Part shown: piece after piece, positions 34,841 to 43,196 of the stretch
Position numbering within the stretch: position 1 is the first letter of the stretch
Layout: each line of letters opens with the position of its first letter
Assembly (NCBI RefSeq): GCF_964036595.1
Contig: NZ_OZ038523.1
Coordinates: forward strand, 2,672,501-2,736,500
DNA: 64,000 nt
Reading direction: 5' to 3'
DNA from: Tenacibaculum sp. 190524A05c
GTDB taxonomy: Bacteria > Bacteroidota > Bacteroidia > Flavobacteriales > Flavobacteriaceae
Position numbers and translations under genes: made by a program
Notes under the pieces: model-generated
The model's database searches: none
The model's input: the letters and a program-made list of their open reading frames with translations, nothing else
What the model was told of the DNA's origin: nothing

Positions 34841-36364
34841 TTAGCCTAAAGCAGCAATTGCGTTTTGTATTCTTTTGATCGTAGTTTCTTTACCTACCAT
34901 TGTCATGATTTCAAATAAATCTGGACCCGCTAATTTTCCTACTAAACTTAAGCGTAACGGTTGCATTACTTTACCAAATCCTATTTCTTTAGAAGTAATC
35001 CATACCTTAATTTCTGTTTGAGCATTTTCAATTGAGAAGTCTTCAATTCCCTCAATTATAGAAACTAGCTCAGTCATTAATTCACCTGTGGTTTCTTTCC
35101 ACTGTTTTTTCGCAGCTTTTGGATCATATTCTGTTGGATCTGCAAAGAAGAAATTAGATAATTCTGATAAATCATTTACAAAATTTGCTCTTTCTTTTAC
35201 TAATCCAACTACATTTTGAACATAGTTTTTATCAGCTTCAACACCTTGTGAATTCAAGATTGGTAAGAATAATTCTGTTAATTCTTCAGCTGACTTTTGT
35301 TGTAAATATTGTTGGTTGAACCATTTTGCTTTATCCGGACTAAACTTCGCTCCCGATTTACTCACTCTGGCCAAATCGAATGCTTCAGTTAATTCCTCTA
35401 AAGAGAATAATTCTTGTTCAGTTCCAGGATTCCATCCTAATAACGCCAATAAGTTTACAAAAGCTTCTGCAAAATATCCATCTTCCTTGTATCCACGTGA
35501 AACATCTCCTGATTTCTCATTTGTATATTCCATTGGAAATACTGGAAATCCTAGTTTATCACCGTCTCTCTTACTTAATTTTCCTTTTCCAACTGGCTTA
35601 AGAATTAAAGATAAATGCGCAAATTTTGGCGCTTCCCATTCAAAAGCTTTGTATAGTAAAGTGTGTAGTGGAAGAGAAGGTAACCATTCTTCACCACGAA
35701 TTACATGTGAGATTTTCATTAAATGATCATCAACAATGTTCGCTAAGTGATACGTTGGCATTCCATCAGATTTAAATAAAACCTTATCGTCTAATGTGTT
35801 AGTATCAATTTTTATCGTTCCACGAACTTCATCTTCTAAAATTAAAGTTTCATCCTGTGGTGTTTTAAAACGAACAACATATTTATCGCCGTTTGCAATT
35901 CTTTGCTCCACTTCTTCTGAACTCAATACTAGAGAGTTTACCAATCTTCCTTTTTCACGATTGTGCCAATTGTAAATAAATGTTTTACCATTCGCTTCAT
36001 GATCTTTTCTATGTGCATCTAACTCTTCAGCAGTATCAAAAGCATAATATGCCCATCCTTTTTCAAGTAATTCATCAGCATATTGCTTGTATAAATGCTT
36101 TCGTTCTGATTGTCTGTATGGTCCATACTTTTCATTCTTTCCTGGTCCTTCATCAAAAGGAATATTACACCATTCTAAAGAATCAATAATGTACTGTTCT
36201 GCATTTGCAACGTAACGAGTTTGGTCCGTATCTTCTATACGTAAAACAAAAGTTCCGTTGTGTTTTTTAGCAAATAAGTAATTATATAAAGCGGTTCTAA
36301 CGCCTCCCATATGTAATGGTCCTGTTGGACTTGGTGCAAAACGCACTCTAACATTTTCAGACAT
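34841..36364 (-). CDS. gltX: Glutamyl-tRNA synthetase
   Basis: A 507-residue class I aminoacyl-tRNA synthetase. The HIGH motif appears as PTGPLHMGGVRTALYN (residues about 12-27) and KMSKS as KLSKRDG (about 265), both normal for bacterial GluRS. It charges tRNA-Glu, and in many Bacteroidota it is discriminating because GlnRS is present. The ATG at 36364 begins MSENVRVRFAPSPTG, the standard N-terminus. Its promoter -7 element is at 36384-36391 and its terminator at 34789-34819, so it is monocistronic. Confidence 0.98.
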   Translation of the reverse strand: MSENVRVRFAPSPTGPLHMGGVRTALYNYLFAKKHNGTFVLRIEDTDQTRYVANAEQYIIDSLEWCNIPFDEGPGKNEKYGPYRQSERKHLYKQYADELLEKGWAYYAFDTAEELDAHRKDHEANGKTFIYNWHNREKGRLVNSLVLSSEEVEQRIANGDKYVVRFKTPQDETLILEDEVRGTIKIDTNTLDDKVLFKSDGMPTYHLANIVDDHLMKISHVIRGEEWLPSLPLHTLLYKAFEWEAPKFAHLSLILKPVGKGKLSKRDGDKLGFPVFPMEYTNEKSGDVSRGYKEDGYFAEAFVNLLALLGWNPGTEQELFSLEELTEAFDLARVSKSGAKFSPDKAKWFNQQYLQQKSAEELTELFLPILNSQGVEADKNYVQNVVGLVKERANFVNDLSELSNFFFADPTEYDPKAAKKQWKETTGELMTELVSIIEGIEDFSIENAQTEIKVWITSKEIGFGKVMQPLRLSLVGKLAGPDLFEIMTMVGKETTIKRIQNAIAALG

Positions 36365-36383
36365 TTCTATTTTTTTTAAAGCG

Positions 36384-36391
36384 CAAAGATA
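36384..36391 (-). promoter_or_regulatory. -7 element of gltX
   Basis: TATCTTTG on the minus strand, a perfect consensus match 20 bases before the ATG; no convincing -33 TTG at standard spacing. Confidence 0.45.
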
Positions 36392-36434
36392 GTTTTAAAA
36401 CATCAAGAAAAAAACAGTAAAAACAAAGCATAAA

Positions 36435-36460
36435 AAAAAGGTTTCATATGAAACCTTTTT
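36435..36460 (-). terminator. Terminator of the outer-membrane protein gene at 36485
   Basis: A perfect 26-base palindrome (AAAAAGGTTTCAT/ATGAAACCTTTTT) lying between the gltX promoter and the stop codon at 36485, with T runs on both strands. Confidence 0.8.
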
Positions 36461-36484
36461 AGATTTATTTAGGACAATTAATAG

Positions 36485-37318
36485 TTAGAGTTTGTAATAT
36501 AACCCTAATGAAATTGCAGGAGATTTAGCAACGTTTCTTCCGTCAAATGCACCACCTAAACCAACGTTTGCTCCAAAGTTTTTATCAAATTCACCAATAA
36601 GTTTAAACCCGAAAGCGGCATAACTCTGATTATTAACGTATAAACCTGTTAATCTATTGTTTCTAGGATCAACAAAATCTCCGTTTTGGAAAGATGCAAC
36701 TCCATCTAAAAATCCAGCAACCCATAACCAATCCAATGCTTTATAACCAGCTTCTCCTCCTAATTTAAAGGCAGAACTATACTCATTTGTTCTAATATCA
36801 ACTCCTGTAAATCCTTGGATATACCAGTTATTGAATCCACGTCCAACAATAATTGTTGGAGTTAATGTCCAAGCATCATAACCTGTTCTTAAACCTGAAG
36901 CATCTTCATACGAACCTGTATTCGCTTCAACTAAAAGTTGACCAGAGATTAACCATTTTTTATTGTAAAAATTATGCTTAACTCCTAATTGAACATTTCC
37001 TAAAGATGATTGTGAATCTTCCGTTGTAAAAGGAGTGATAGAAGGACTAGTAACTTCGTTACTAGCCACCATTTTAAAAGGTAAGTTAGCAATTAAAGTT
37101 GTTTTGTCAGACAATCCATACTCTGCATAAAATTGTAATGTATTATCATTTATTTTTCTTTCTGTATTGTATTCAGGATTTCCAAAAAGTGTTGAATACG
37201 AAGGAATAGTAGTAAAACTTAATTGTAAATATGCTTCTCCTTTCTTTTGAGTCCAAGGACTTTGCGCATAAACGTTTAGCGTAATTGTTAGAAGTAATAA
37301 ATAGGCTAGTTTCTTCAT
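36485..37318 (-). CDS. Outer-membrane beta-barrel protein, transporter-like
   Basis: A 277-residue exported protein (signal peptide ends VYAQ, residue 19). The mature part is a series of beta strands with alternating hydrophobic and aromatic residues (AYLQLSFTTIPSY, NTLQFYAEYGLSDKTTLIANLPF, SLGNVQLGVKHNFY, AISLGLYYKL) and ends in a C-terminal Leu after Tyr-Lys. This is the style of FadL/porin-like transporters of unknown ligand. Convergence with nothing; its terminator is at 36435-36460. Confidence 0.82.
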   Translation of the reverse strand: MKKLAYLLLLTITLNVYAQSPWTQKKGEAYLQLSFTTIPSYSTLFGNPEYNTERKINDNTLQFYAEYGLSDKTTLIANLPFKMVASNEVTSPSITPFTTEDSQSSLGNVQLGVKHNFYNKKWLISGQLLVEANTGSYEDASGLRTGYDAWTLTPTIIVGRGFNNWYIQGFTGVDIRTNEYSSAFKLGGEAGYKALDWLWVAGFLDGVASFQNGDFVDPRNNRLTGLYVNNQSYAAFGFKLIGEFDKNFGANVGLGGAFDGRNVAKSPAISLGLYYKL

Positions 37319-37388
37319 GTTTTAAATATTTTAGTGCTTAGTTTGTTTTGAACATCAAACCTTACAAAAAAGATACAATTTTTTATAA

Positions 37389-37415
37389 AAAAAGCTGTCC
37401 TTAATTGGACAGCTT
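37389..37415 (-). terminator. Terminator of the peptide gene at 37446
   Basis: AAGCTGTCC (37392-37400) and GGACAGCTT (37407-37415) form a stem with a 6-base loop, followed on the minus strand by seven T. It resembles the terminator of the peptide operon at 24104-24132 (both contain AGCTGTC). Confidence 0.88.
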
Positions 37416-37445
37416 AATGTTTTCTCTACATTAACACATGAAATC

Positions 37446-37694
37446 TTAGTTAAAAGATCCTATACAACATTGACCGTTGCGCACAGTACCAATACAATCT
37501 TGACCAGTAGGTGTGGCGATTGCACATGGACCACCTTCTCTTCCAACAAATCCGCCACCAATATCACCAGGATAATATGAATGACACCCGGTAATTAAGC
37601 AATTATTGCTTCCCCAGATTCCTCCATTGATGCTTTTTTGATCTTCTTTTGATAAAATTTTAGTGTTTGTAATGTTTGATAATTTGGTTTTCAT
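37446..37694 (-). CDS. Small secreted Cys-rich peptide with double-glycine leader, fourth copy
   Basis: An 82-residue precursor. The leader MKTKLSNITNTKILSKEDQK ends SINGG (Gly24-Gly25) and matches the peptides at 24-25.7 kb (LxNxxxxxLSKExQKSINGG). The 57-residue core is Gly-rich with six cysteines (NNCLITGC, GPCA, QDCI, QCCIG), so up to three disulfides. It is 12-13 kb from the other copies and has its own promoter region and terminator. Probably exported by the same double-glycine transporter, which is not in this window. Confidence 0.82.
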   Translation of the reverse strand: MKTKLSNITNTKILSKEDQKSINGGIWGSNNCLITGCHSYYPGDIGGGFVGREGGPCAIATPTGQDCIGTVRNGQCCIGSFN

Positions 37695-37879
37695 AATCTT
37701 TAGATTTTTACGATTAATATGATATTCGGGGTTGTTACAATACTAACGAATTGTCGGGTAAAATGTTATAAGTATTTGTTTTTTAGGGATTTTTTAACAA
37801 ATCTCTAGTCTTTTTAACTGTTACCACATAAACTGAAGTTCTTTTAATTACTTAATTTTACAGTAATAAGGTATTTTTT

Positions 37880-40800
37880 ATGGCTAATTTTTCTTTGATA
37901 GAACAGAAACTTCAACAGTTTAGTAAAAAGTTTTACACTAATGAACTCATAAGAGGTAGCATTTTATTTGCTTCTTTAGGTTTACTCTATTTATTCATCA
38001 TTCTTCTTGTTGAATATTTTCTTTGGTTAGAACCGAAAGCAAGAACTTTACTATTCTGGTTATTCATTCTTGTAGAAATCACTCTTTTAGTACGATTTAT
38101 TCTATTCCCGTTATTCAAAATACTTGGTTTAAGAACGGGAATTTCTAAAGAAGAAGCTTCTAAAATTATTGGAGAACACTTTCCTGAAGTTAAAGATAAA
38201 TTACTGAATATCATACAGTTAAAAGAAAATAATAGTAAATCAGAACTACTATTAGCTAGTATCCAACAGAAAGCAGATCAACTAGAACCTATACCTTTTT
38301 CTAAAGCCATAAACTTCTCTGTTAACGTAAAATATTTAAAATATTTAGCCATTCCAATACTTATTTGGGTTGCCACTTTAGCAACCGGAAATTCCAATAA
38401 ATTAAATCAGAGTTTTAATAGAGTTGTTAACCATAATTTAGCTTATCAACCTCCAGCTCCTTTTAGTTTTAACTTAACAACACCGCAATTAGAAGTAATT
38501 CAAGGTAAACCATTAACAATTTACATAGAAACGAAAGGTGAAGTTTTACCAGATGAAGCAAAAATTTACTACAACAACGAAGAATATTTTCTAGATAACA
38601 ACGGAGGCGGACTTTTTTCATACACCTTTGAAGAAATTAATGACCCAATTTCATTTTACGTACAAGCAAATGAAGTAAAATCACTCAATTATCAAATTGA
38701 TATTATAGAAACTCCAAGTATTCAAAATATCAGTATCCAAGTGAATTATCCGAGTTATTTGCGTAAGAAAAATGAAATTCTTCCAAATGCTACAAATATG
38801 ACTGTTCCACAAGGAACATCTTTAAAATGGATAGTCTCAACACTTCAAACTGATTCCGTAAGTTACTCAGATAAAGATAATTACACAACAAAAAAGTTTA
38901 ATAAAGAAGAAGATAATCGTTTTAGTTTTCAGAAAAGAATATTGAAGAATACCAACTATGCTATCAGTACTTCAAATAAAAAACTCAAAGATTACGAAAA
39001 GCTTGAATTTTCAATCAATACGATTCGTGATGAATCTCCGACAATATCAGTAAAATCAAATATCGATAGCATTTCTAGAGGACCAGCCTATTTTGCAGGT
39101 CAGATTTCCGACGATTATGGGTTTTCTAAGTTAGAAATGGTGTATTACGATATTCAAAACCCAAATAAGCAATATTCCAAAAGGATTTCTATTACAAAAG
39201 AACCAGTTCAAAGTTTCTTTTCTTCTTTTCCAGATGATTTAAATCTACAAGAAGGAATTGATTATGAAATTTTCTTCAGAATTTTTGATAATGATGGTAT
39301 CAATGGTAGTAAAAAAGCATTAAGTAGAAAATTCTCTTATCGTAAGAAAACAGAAGAAGAAGTAGAAAATGAATTACTACAAGAACAACAAAACTATTTA
39401 GAGAACATTCAGAACTCTATAGACAATCAACAAAAAAACAAACAAGAATTAGAAAAATTACAGTTCGATCTTCAAAATAAGAAGAACATGAATTGGAATG
39501 ATCAGAAAAAAGTTGAGAATTTAATCAAGCGTCAAGAGCAGTACAAGAAGATGATGGAACGACAAACGGATAAATTACAAGAGAATTTTTCTGAGAAAAA
39601 GGAAGAAAATGAAAGTTTACAGCAGAAAAAGGAACAACTACAGAAAAGAATAGAAGAATTAAAAAAATTAGAGAAACAAAAGAAACTTCTTGATGAAATC
39701 AAGAAAATGGCTGAAAAGCTGAATAAAGAAGATCTTTTGAAAAAAAGTAAAGAATTAGCTCAACAAAATAAGCAGCAAGAAAAGAGTTTAGAACGTGTAC
39801 TTGAATTAGCTAAACGCTATTATGTTGAACAAAAAATGAATCAGATTTCTGAGAAATTAAATGAACTTTCAAAAAAGCAAGACGATCTTGCAGAACAAAA
39901 GAAATCCGACGAAAACAAAAATCAAGAAAATAAAGATGATAAAAAGGAAAGTGATAAGGAAAATGGAGAAGAAGCTAAAAAAGATGCAAAAGATAAAGAT
40001 AGTTTAGAAGAACAAAAGAAAGCTCAGGACGAAATAAAAAAAGAGTTTGAAAAAATTAAAAAAGATCTTGATGGCTTAAAAAAAGAGAATGAAAAACTAA
40101 AACAACCTATGGATATTCCTAAAATGGATGATTTAGAAAAAGAAACTGAAGAAGAATTAAATAAAGCTGAAGAGAATTTACAAAAACAAGACAGTAAAAA
40201 GGCAAAACAAAATCAGAAGAAAGCTTCTCAAAACATGCAAAAAATGAGTCAGAAAATGCAACAGAATATGCAAATGATGAGTAGTGCTATGCAAGAAGAG
40301 AACATGGAAGATTTGAGAAGTGTTGTCGAAAATTTAATTACGTTCTCTTTTGATCAAGAAACATTAATGGATTGGTATAGTAAATCAAGCTCTTCTCATC
40401 CAGAGTTTGGAGAGAAAATTCGAAAGCAAAATCAACTTAAAACATATTTCGAGCATATAGATGATAGTTTATATGTTTTGTCTATGCGTGTTCCAGAAAT
40501 TAGTTCCAAGATTCAAGAACATTTAGCAACGGCACATTATAACTTAGATTTAAGTTTAGAAAATTTCTCTGAAAGTAGATTCAGAAGAGGAACATCTAAT
40601 CAGCGTTATGTTATGACAGCTACCAACGAATTGGTAAATATGTTAAGTAATACTTTAGATGCGATGCAAAACCCTCAACCAGGAAGTGGATCTGGAAAAG
40701 GTAAAAAAGGAGAATCATTTAGTTTACCAGATATCATTCAACAACAAAAAGGACTTTCTAAACAAATGAAGCAAGGAATGCAGAAAAAAGGTCAGCAAGG

Positions 40801-41296
40801 TAAACCAGATAAAGAGAAAGATGGTAAAAAAGGAAAGCAAGAAGGACAACAAGGTAAACAAGGACAAGGAAATCCTAATGAGGATTTAGATGGAGACTTA
40901 TATCAAATTTACAAGGAGCAAGCCAAATTAAGACAACAGTTAGAAAACGCTATTAAAGAAGGAGGAATAAAAGATGGAAATGCTAAGAAAGCATTGAAAG
41001 AAATGGAGCAATTAGAGAATCAAATTTTAGAAAGAGGATTTGATCAAAATACGCTGCAAAGAATGCAAAAATTAAACTACGAATTACTGAAGTTAGATAA
41101 AGCCACATTTGAACAAGGAAAGGAAAAGAAAAGAAAATCGAACACTAATATCATTGATTATAATAAAAACAGAGCTAAAGAACTTCAATTCAAAAAGCTT
41201 TACTACAACCAAACTGAAATATTGAATAGACAATCGCTACCTTTGCGCCAGGATTACAAAAAGAAAGTCCAACAATATTTTAATAACAACAAGTAA
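37880..41296 (+). CDS. DUF4175 family large membrane/coiled-coil protein
   Basis: A 1138-residue protein. The N-terminus has two or three membrane helices (ILFASLGLLYLFIILL at about 27-45, LFWLFILVEITLLVRFILF at about 57-76, and IPILIWVATLA near 155). Beta-rich extracytoplasmic regions follow (about 190-490). A very long, charged coiled coil rich in K, E, Q and N occupies about 490-820, and a low-complexity Gly/Lys/Gln segment lies at about 930-1010. The overall plan matches DUF4175, conserved next to ybeY-mnmG in Flavobacteriia. Envelope or stress-related function is suspected; none is established. It starts a five-gene same-strand block. Confidence 0.88.
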   Translation: MANFSLIEQKLQQFSKKFYTNELIRGSILFASLGLLYLFIILLVEYFLWLEPKARTLLFWLFILVEITLLVRFILFPLFKILGLRTGISKEEASKIIGEHFPEVKDKLLNIIQLKENNSKSELLLASIQQKADQLEPIPFSKAINFSVNVKYLKYLAIPILIWVATLATGNSNKLNQSFNRVVNHNLAYQPPAPFSFNLTTPQLEVIQGKPLTIYIETKGEVLPDEAKIYYNNEEYFLDNNGGGLFSYTFEEINDPISFYVQANEVKSLNYQIDIIETPSIQNISIQVNYPSYLRKKNEILPNATNMTVPQGTSLKWIVSTLQTDSVSYSDKDNYTTKKFNKEEDNRFSFQKRILKNTNYAISTSNKKLKDYEKLEFSINTIRDESPTISVKSNIDSISRGPAYFAGQISDDYGFSKLEMVYYDIQNPNKQYSKRISITKEPVQSFFSSFPDDLNLQEGIDYEIFFRIFDNDGINGSKKALSRKFSYRKKTEEEVENELLQEQQNYLENIQNSIDNQQKNKQELEKLQFDLQNKKNMNWNDQKKVENLIKRQEQYKKMMERQTDKLQENFSEKKEENESLQQKKEQLQKRIEELKKLEKQKKLLDEIKKMAEKLNKEDLLKKSKELAQQNKQQEKSLERVLELAKRYYVEQKMNQISEKLNELSKKQDDLAEQKKSDENKNQENKDDKKESDKENGEEAKKDAKDKDSLEEQKKAQDEIKKEFEKIKKDLDGLKKENEKLKQPMDIPKMDDLEKETEEELNKAEENLQKQDSKKAKQNQKKASQNMQKMSQKMQQNMQMMSSAMQEENMEDLRSVVENLITFSFDQETLMDWYSKSSSSHPEFGEKIRKQNQLKTYFEHIDDSLYVLSMRVPEISSKIQEHLATAHYNLDLSLENFSESRFRRGTSNQRYVMTATNELVNMLSNTLDAMQNPQPGSGSGKGKKGESFSLPDIIQQQKGLSKQMKQGMQKKGQQGKPDKEKDGKKGKQEGQQGKQGQGNPNEDLDGDLYQIYKEQAKLRQQLENAIKEGGIKDGNAKKALKEMEQLENQILERGFDQNTLQRMQKLNYELLKLDKATFEQGKEKKRKSNTNIIDYNKNRAKELQFKKLYYNQTEILNRQSLPLRQDYKKKVQQYFNNNK

Positions 41297-41309
41297 TTTA
41301 AATTAATCA

Positions 41310-42728
41310 ATGATCAAGAATTTTTTTGTGCTTGTGCTTACTTTTTTAAGCACAGCACTCATTGCTAATGAAAACCTAACTGAAACAATTAAACTGGAGA
41401 AACACTACAAAGTAGAAAACACCTTTTCGGGCGACTTATACGAAAATACATCTTTCCACTTTATCTTCGCTAAAAACAAAAAAACTAAAGAAAAAGAAAT
41501 CCTCGGGTATCTATATAACGGGGCCCAGGTAGAAAAACTAGAAAACATTTCTAGTAAAAAAGAATTATCAATTATATCATTTCACAGTACTACTTCACAC
41601 TTAACAGTTCTATTCTCATATAAAGAAAAGAAAAATGAATTTCTTAAAAGAGTAGTGTATGATTTATCTACTAAGAAAATTACCGAAAACGAATCTTCAT
41701 CAAATGAAGACATGGAAGCTTCCTTTAGAACTAAAAATAAATCTGTCTTAATATTTAAGAATGATGATAAACTATTTTTTAAATCTTTTACAGAAGATAA
41801 AAAAGCTAAAGAAAGTTCATATACTTTTAAAGATGATAAAGATCCTATCAAAATCTTTTTTGAAGACAATCACATTTCTACGATTAAAACTGATGAGTTT
41901 GTTGCAAACGGATCAACTTCTGAACTAAAAGCATATTTAGAAAATGATAAAATCATCTTTACGAAAGAAGATGAGAAGCAAAACAAATGCTCTGTTTTAG
42001 CTTTATCACTTTCCGAAGAGACGATTATTCCACAGCCGATTTTAAATTTTACAAATACAAGTCCTAATAAGAAATTCAAGAAAACAGTATCTTATTATAG
42101 TAATGGTAAACTATTTTTAGTCTCACTTAGTAAAAAAATGGGTGGACTTAAAATATTTGATATCGCAAAGAACCAAGAATTAAATTCGATTGCTTTTGAT
42201 CAAAACTTGGTTTCGCAGCTTAAAACAAGTACAGCATTTGACGGAATAGAAAAATTTTTAAAGAACGCTGGGAAAAACAAATACAATCCTACAGTAACAG
42301 TAAACAAAACTACATCCGATAAACTAGTTATCCGTATGGATTATGTTGATGTGAATTATGGATATAAATACAATTGGTGGTGGCATCATCAACAATTCTT
42401 TATGTGGCAACAACAATTCTATATGCAACAAATGCAAATGAATATGCCTTCTGGTTTTGGACCAAGTCAACCAGAATACTTTTTTCCATCTATAACGAAA
42501 GATGAGAAGCATTACTTTGAACTTCTAATTGATTTAAATGGTAAACTATTAAACGAAGAATTACCTAGAACAATGTATAATGAAGTAGACAAAAAACAAT
42601 TCGTAGATACTTTAGAAAAGATAAAAAGTATAAAACATGAATCTAGTTGCTTTTTAAAAGATTCTTTTCGCTACATTGGATATTCTAAAAAACTAAAGTC
42701 ATTCATATTTCAAACAAATAAAATTTAA
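41310..42728 (+). CDS. Exported protein of unknown function, conserved in the ybeY block
   Basis: A 472-residue protein with signal peptide (ALIAN, to about residue 21). Repeated beta-strand and Lys/Glu-rich stretches suggest a beta-propeller-like or scaffold protein (KLFLVSLSKKMGGLKIFDIAK is WD/Kelch-like in style). An unusual block at about residues 356-382 (42375-42455) is packed with Trp, His, Gln, Met and Phe. It begins 13 bases after DUF4175 and its stop overlaps the ybeY start (TAATG). Co-transcription with DUF4175 suggests they act together. No family recognised. Confidence 0.8.
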   Translation: MIKNFFVLVLTFLSTALIANENLTETIKLEKHYKVENTFSGDLYENTSFHFIFAKNKKTKEKEILGYLYNGAQVEKLENISSKKELSIISFHSTTSHLTVLFSYKEKKNEFLKRVVYDLSTKKITENESSSNEDMEASFRTKNKSVLIFKNDDKLFFKSFTEDKKAKESSYTFKDDKDPIKIFFEDNHISTIKTDEFVANGSTSELKAYLENDKIIFTKEDEKQNKCSVLALSLSEETIIPQPILNFTNTSPNKKFKKTVSYYSNGKLFLVSLSKKMGGLKIFDIAKNQELNSIAFDQNLVSQLKTSTAFDGIEKFLKNAGKNKYNPTVTVNKTTSDKLVIRMDYVDVNYGYKYNWWWHHQQFFMWQQQFYMQQMQMNMPSGFGPSQPEYFFPSITKDEKHYFELLIDLNGKLLNEELPRTMYNEVDKKQFVDTLEKIKSIKHESSCFLKDSFRYIGYSKKLKSFIFQTNKI

Positions 42729-43141
42729 TGATAGCTTTTAATTACGAAACAGAATTCAACTTAGATAATGAAGAAGGTACATCAAAATGGATTATTGATT
42801 GTACTGAGGATGGTGGATTTGAAGTAGGGGAACTTAACTATATATTTTGTGATGATGATTATTTACACAAAATCAATGTAGAGTTTTTACAGCACAATAC
42901 ATTAACTGATATTATCAGTTTCGATTATACAATGGGAAAACTAATAAGCGGAGATATTTTCATCTCTGTTCCTAGAGTAAAAGAAAACGCGGATAAATTT
43001 AACGTCTCCTTTAAAGAAGAATTACATCGCGTAATAATTCATGGAGTTTTGCACTATATGGGTTATAAAGATAAAACCGATGATGAAAAACAATTAATGA
43101 GAGACAAAGAAAATAGTTGTTTAAAAACCTTAAATTTGTAG
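42728..43141 (+). CDS. ybeY: Endoribonuclease YbeY, 16S rRNA maturation
   Basis: A 137-residue YbeY (UPF0054). The zinc motif H-x-x-x-H-x-x-x-x-x-H reads HGVLHYMGYKDK with the third ligand in a downstream position; the upstream strand NTLTDIISFDY is typical of the family. It takes part in 16S rRNA 3'-end processing and ribosome quality control. It overlaps the preceding gene by one base (TAATG) and is followed by the parS-like palindrome at 43144-43159, whose extended stem may serve as its terminator. Confidence 0.95.
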   Translation: MIAFNYETEFNLDNEEGTSKWIIDCTEDGGFEVGELNYIFCDDDYLHKINVEFLQHNTLTDIISFDYTMGKLISGDIFISVPRVKENADKFNVSFKEELHRVIIHGVLHYMGYKDKTDDEKQLMRDKENSCLKTLNL

Positions 43142-43143
43142 TC

Positions 43144-43159
43144 TGTTCCACGTGGAACA
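43144..43159. promoter_or_regulatory. parS-like site 1 (perfect 16-bp palindrome)
   Basis: TGTTCCACGTGGAACA, identical in form to the chromosomal ParB-binding parS consensus (Pseudomonas type, close to the Bacillus TGTTnCACGTGAAACA). It is embedded in a 22-base perfect palindrome (43141-43162) followed by T residues, so it can also act as a hairpin terminator for ybeY. It is one of four related sites around mnmG. Confidence 0.7.
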
Positions 43160-43196
43160 GACTTTTTTATTTTATAAAATCTAGTATATATTAAGA

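Noticed and set aside
36435..36460. GGTTTCATATGAAACC palindrome as another parS site
   Set aside because: The centre CATATG differs from CACGTG at both key positions, and the A/T-flanked stem just past a stop codon is better explained as a terminator.
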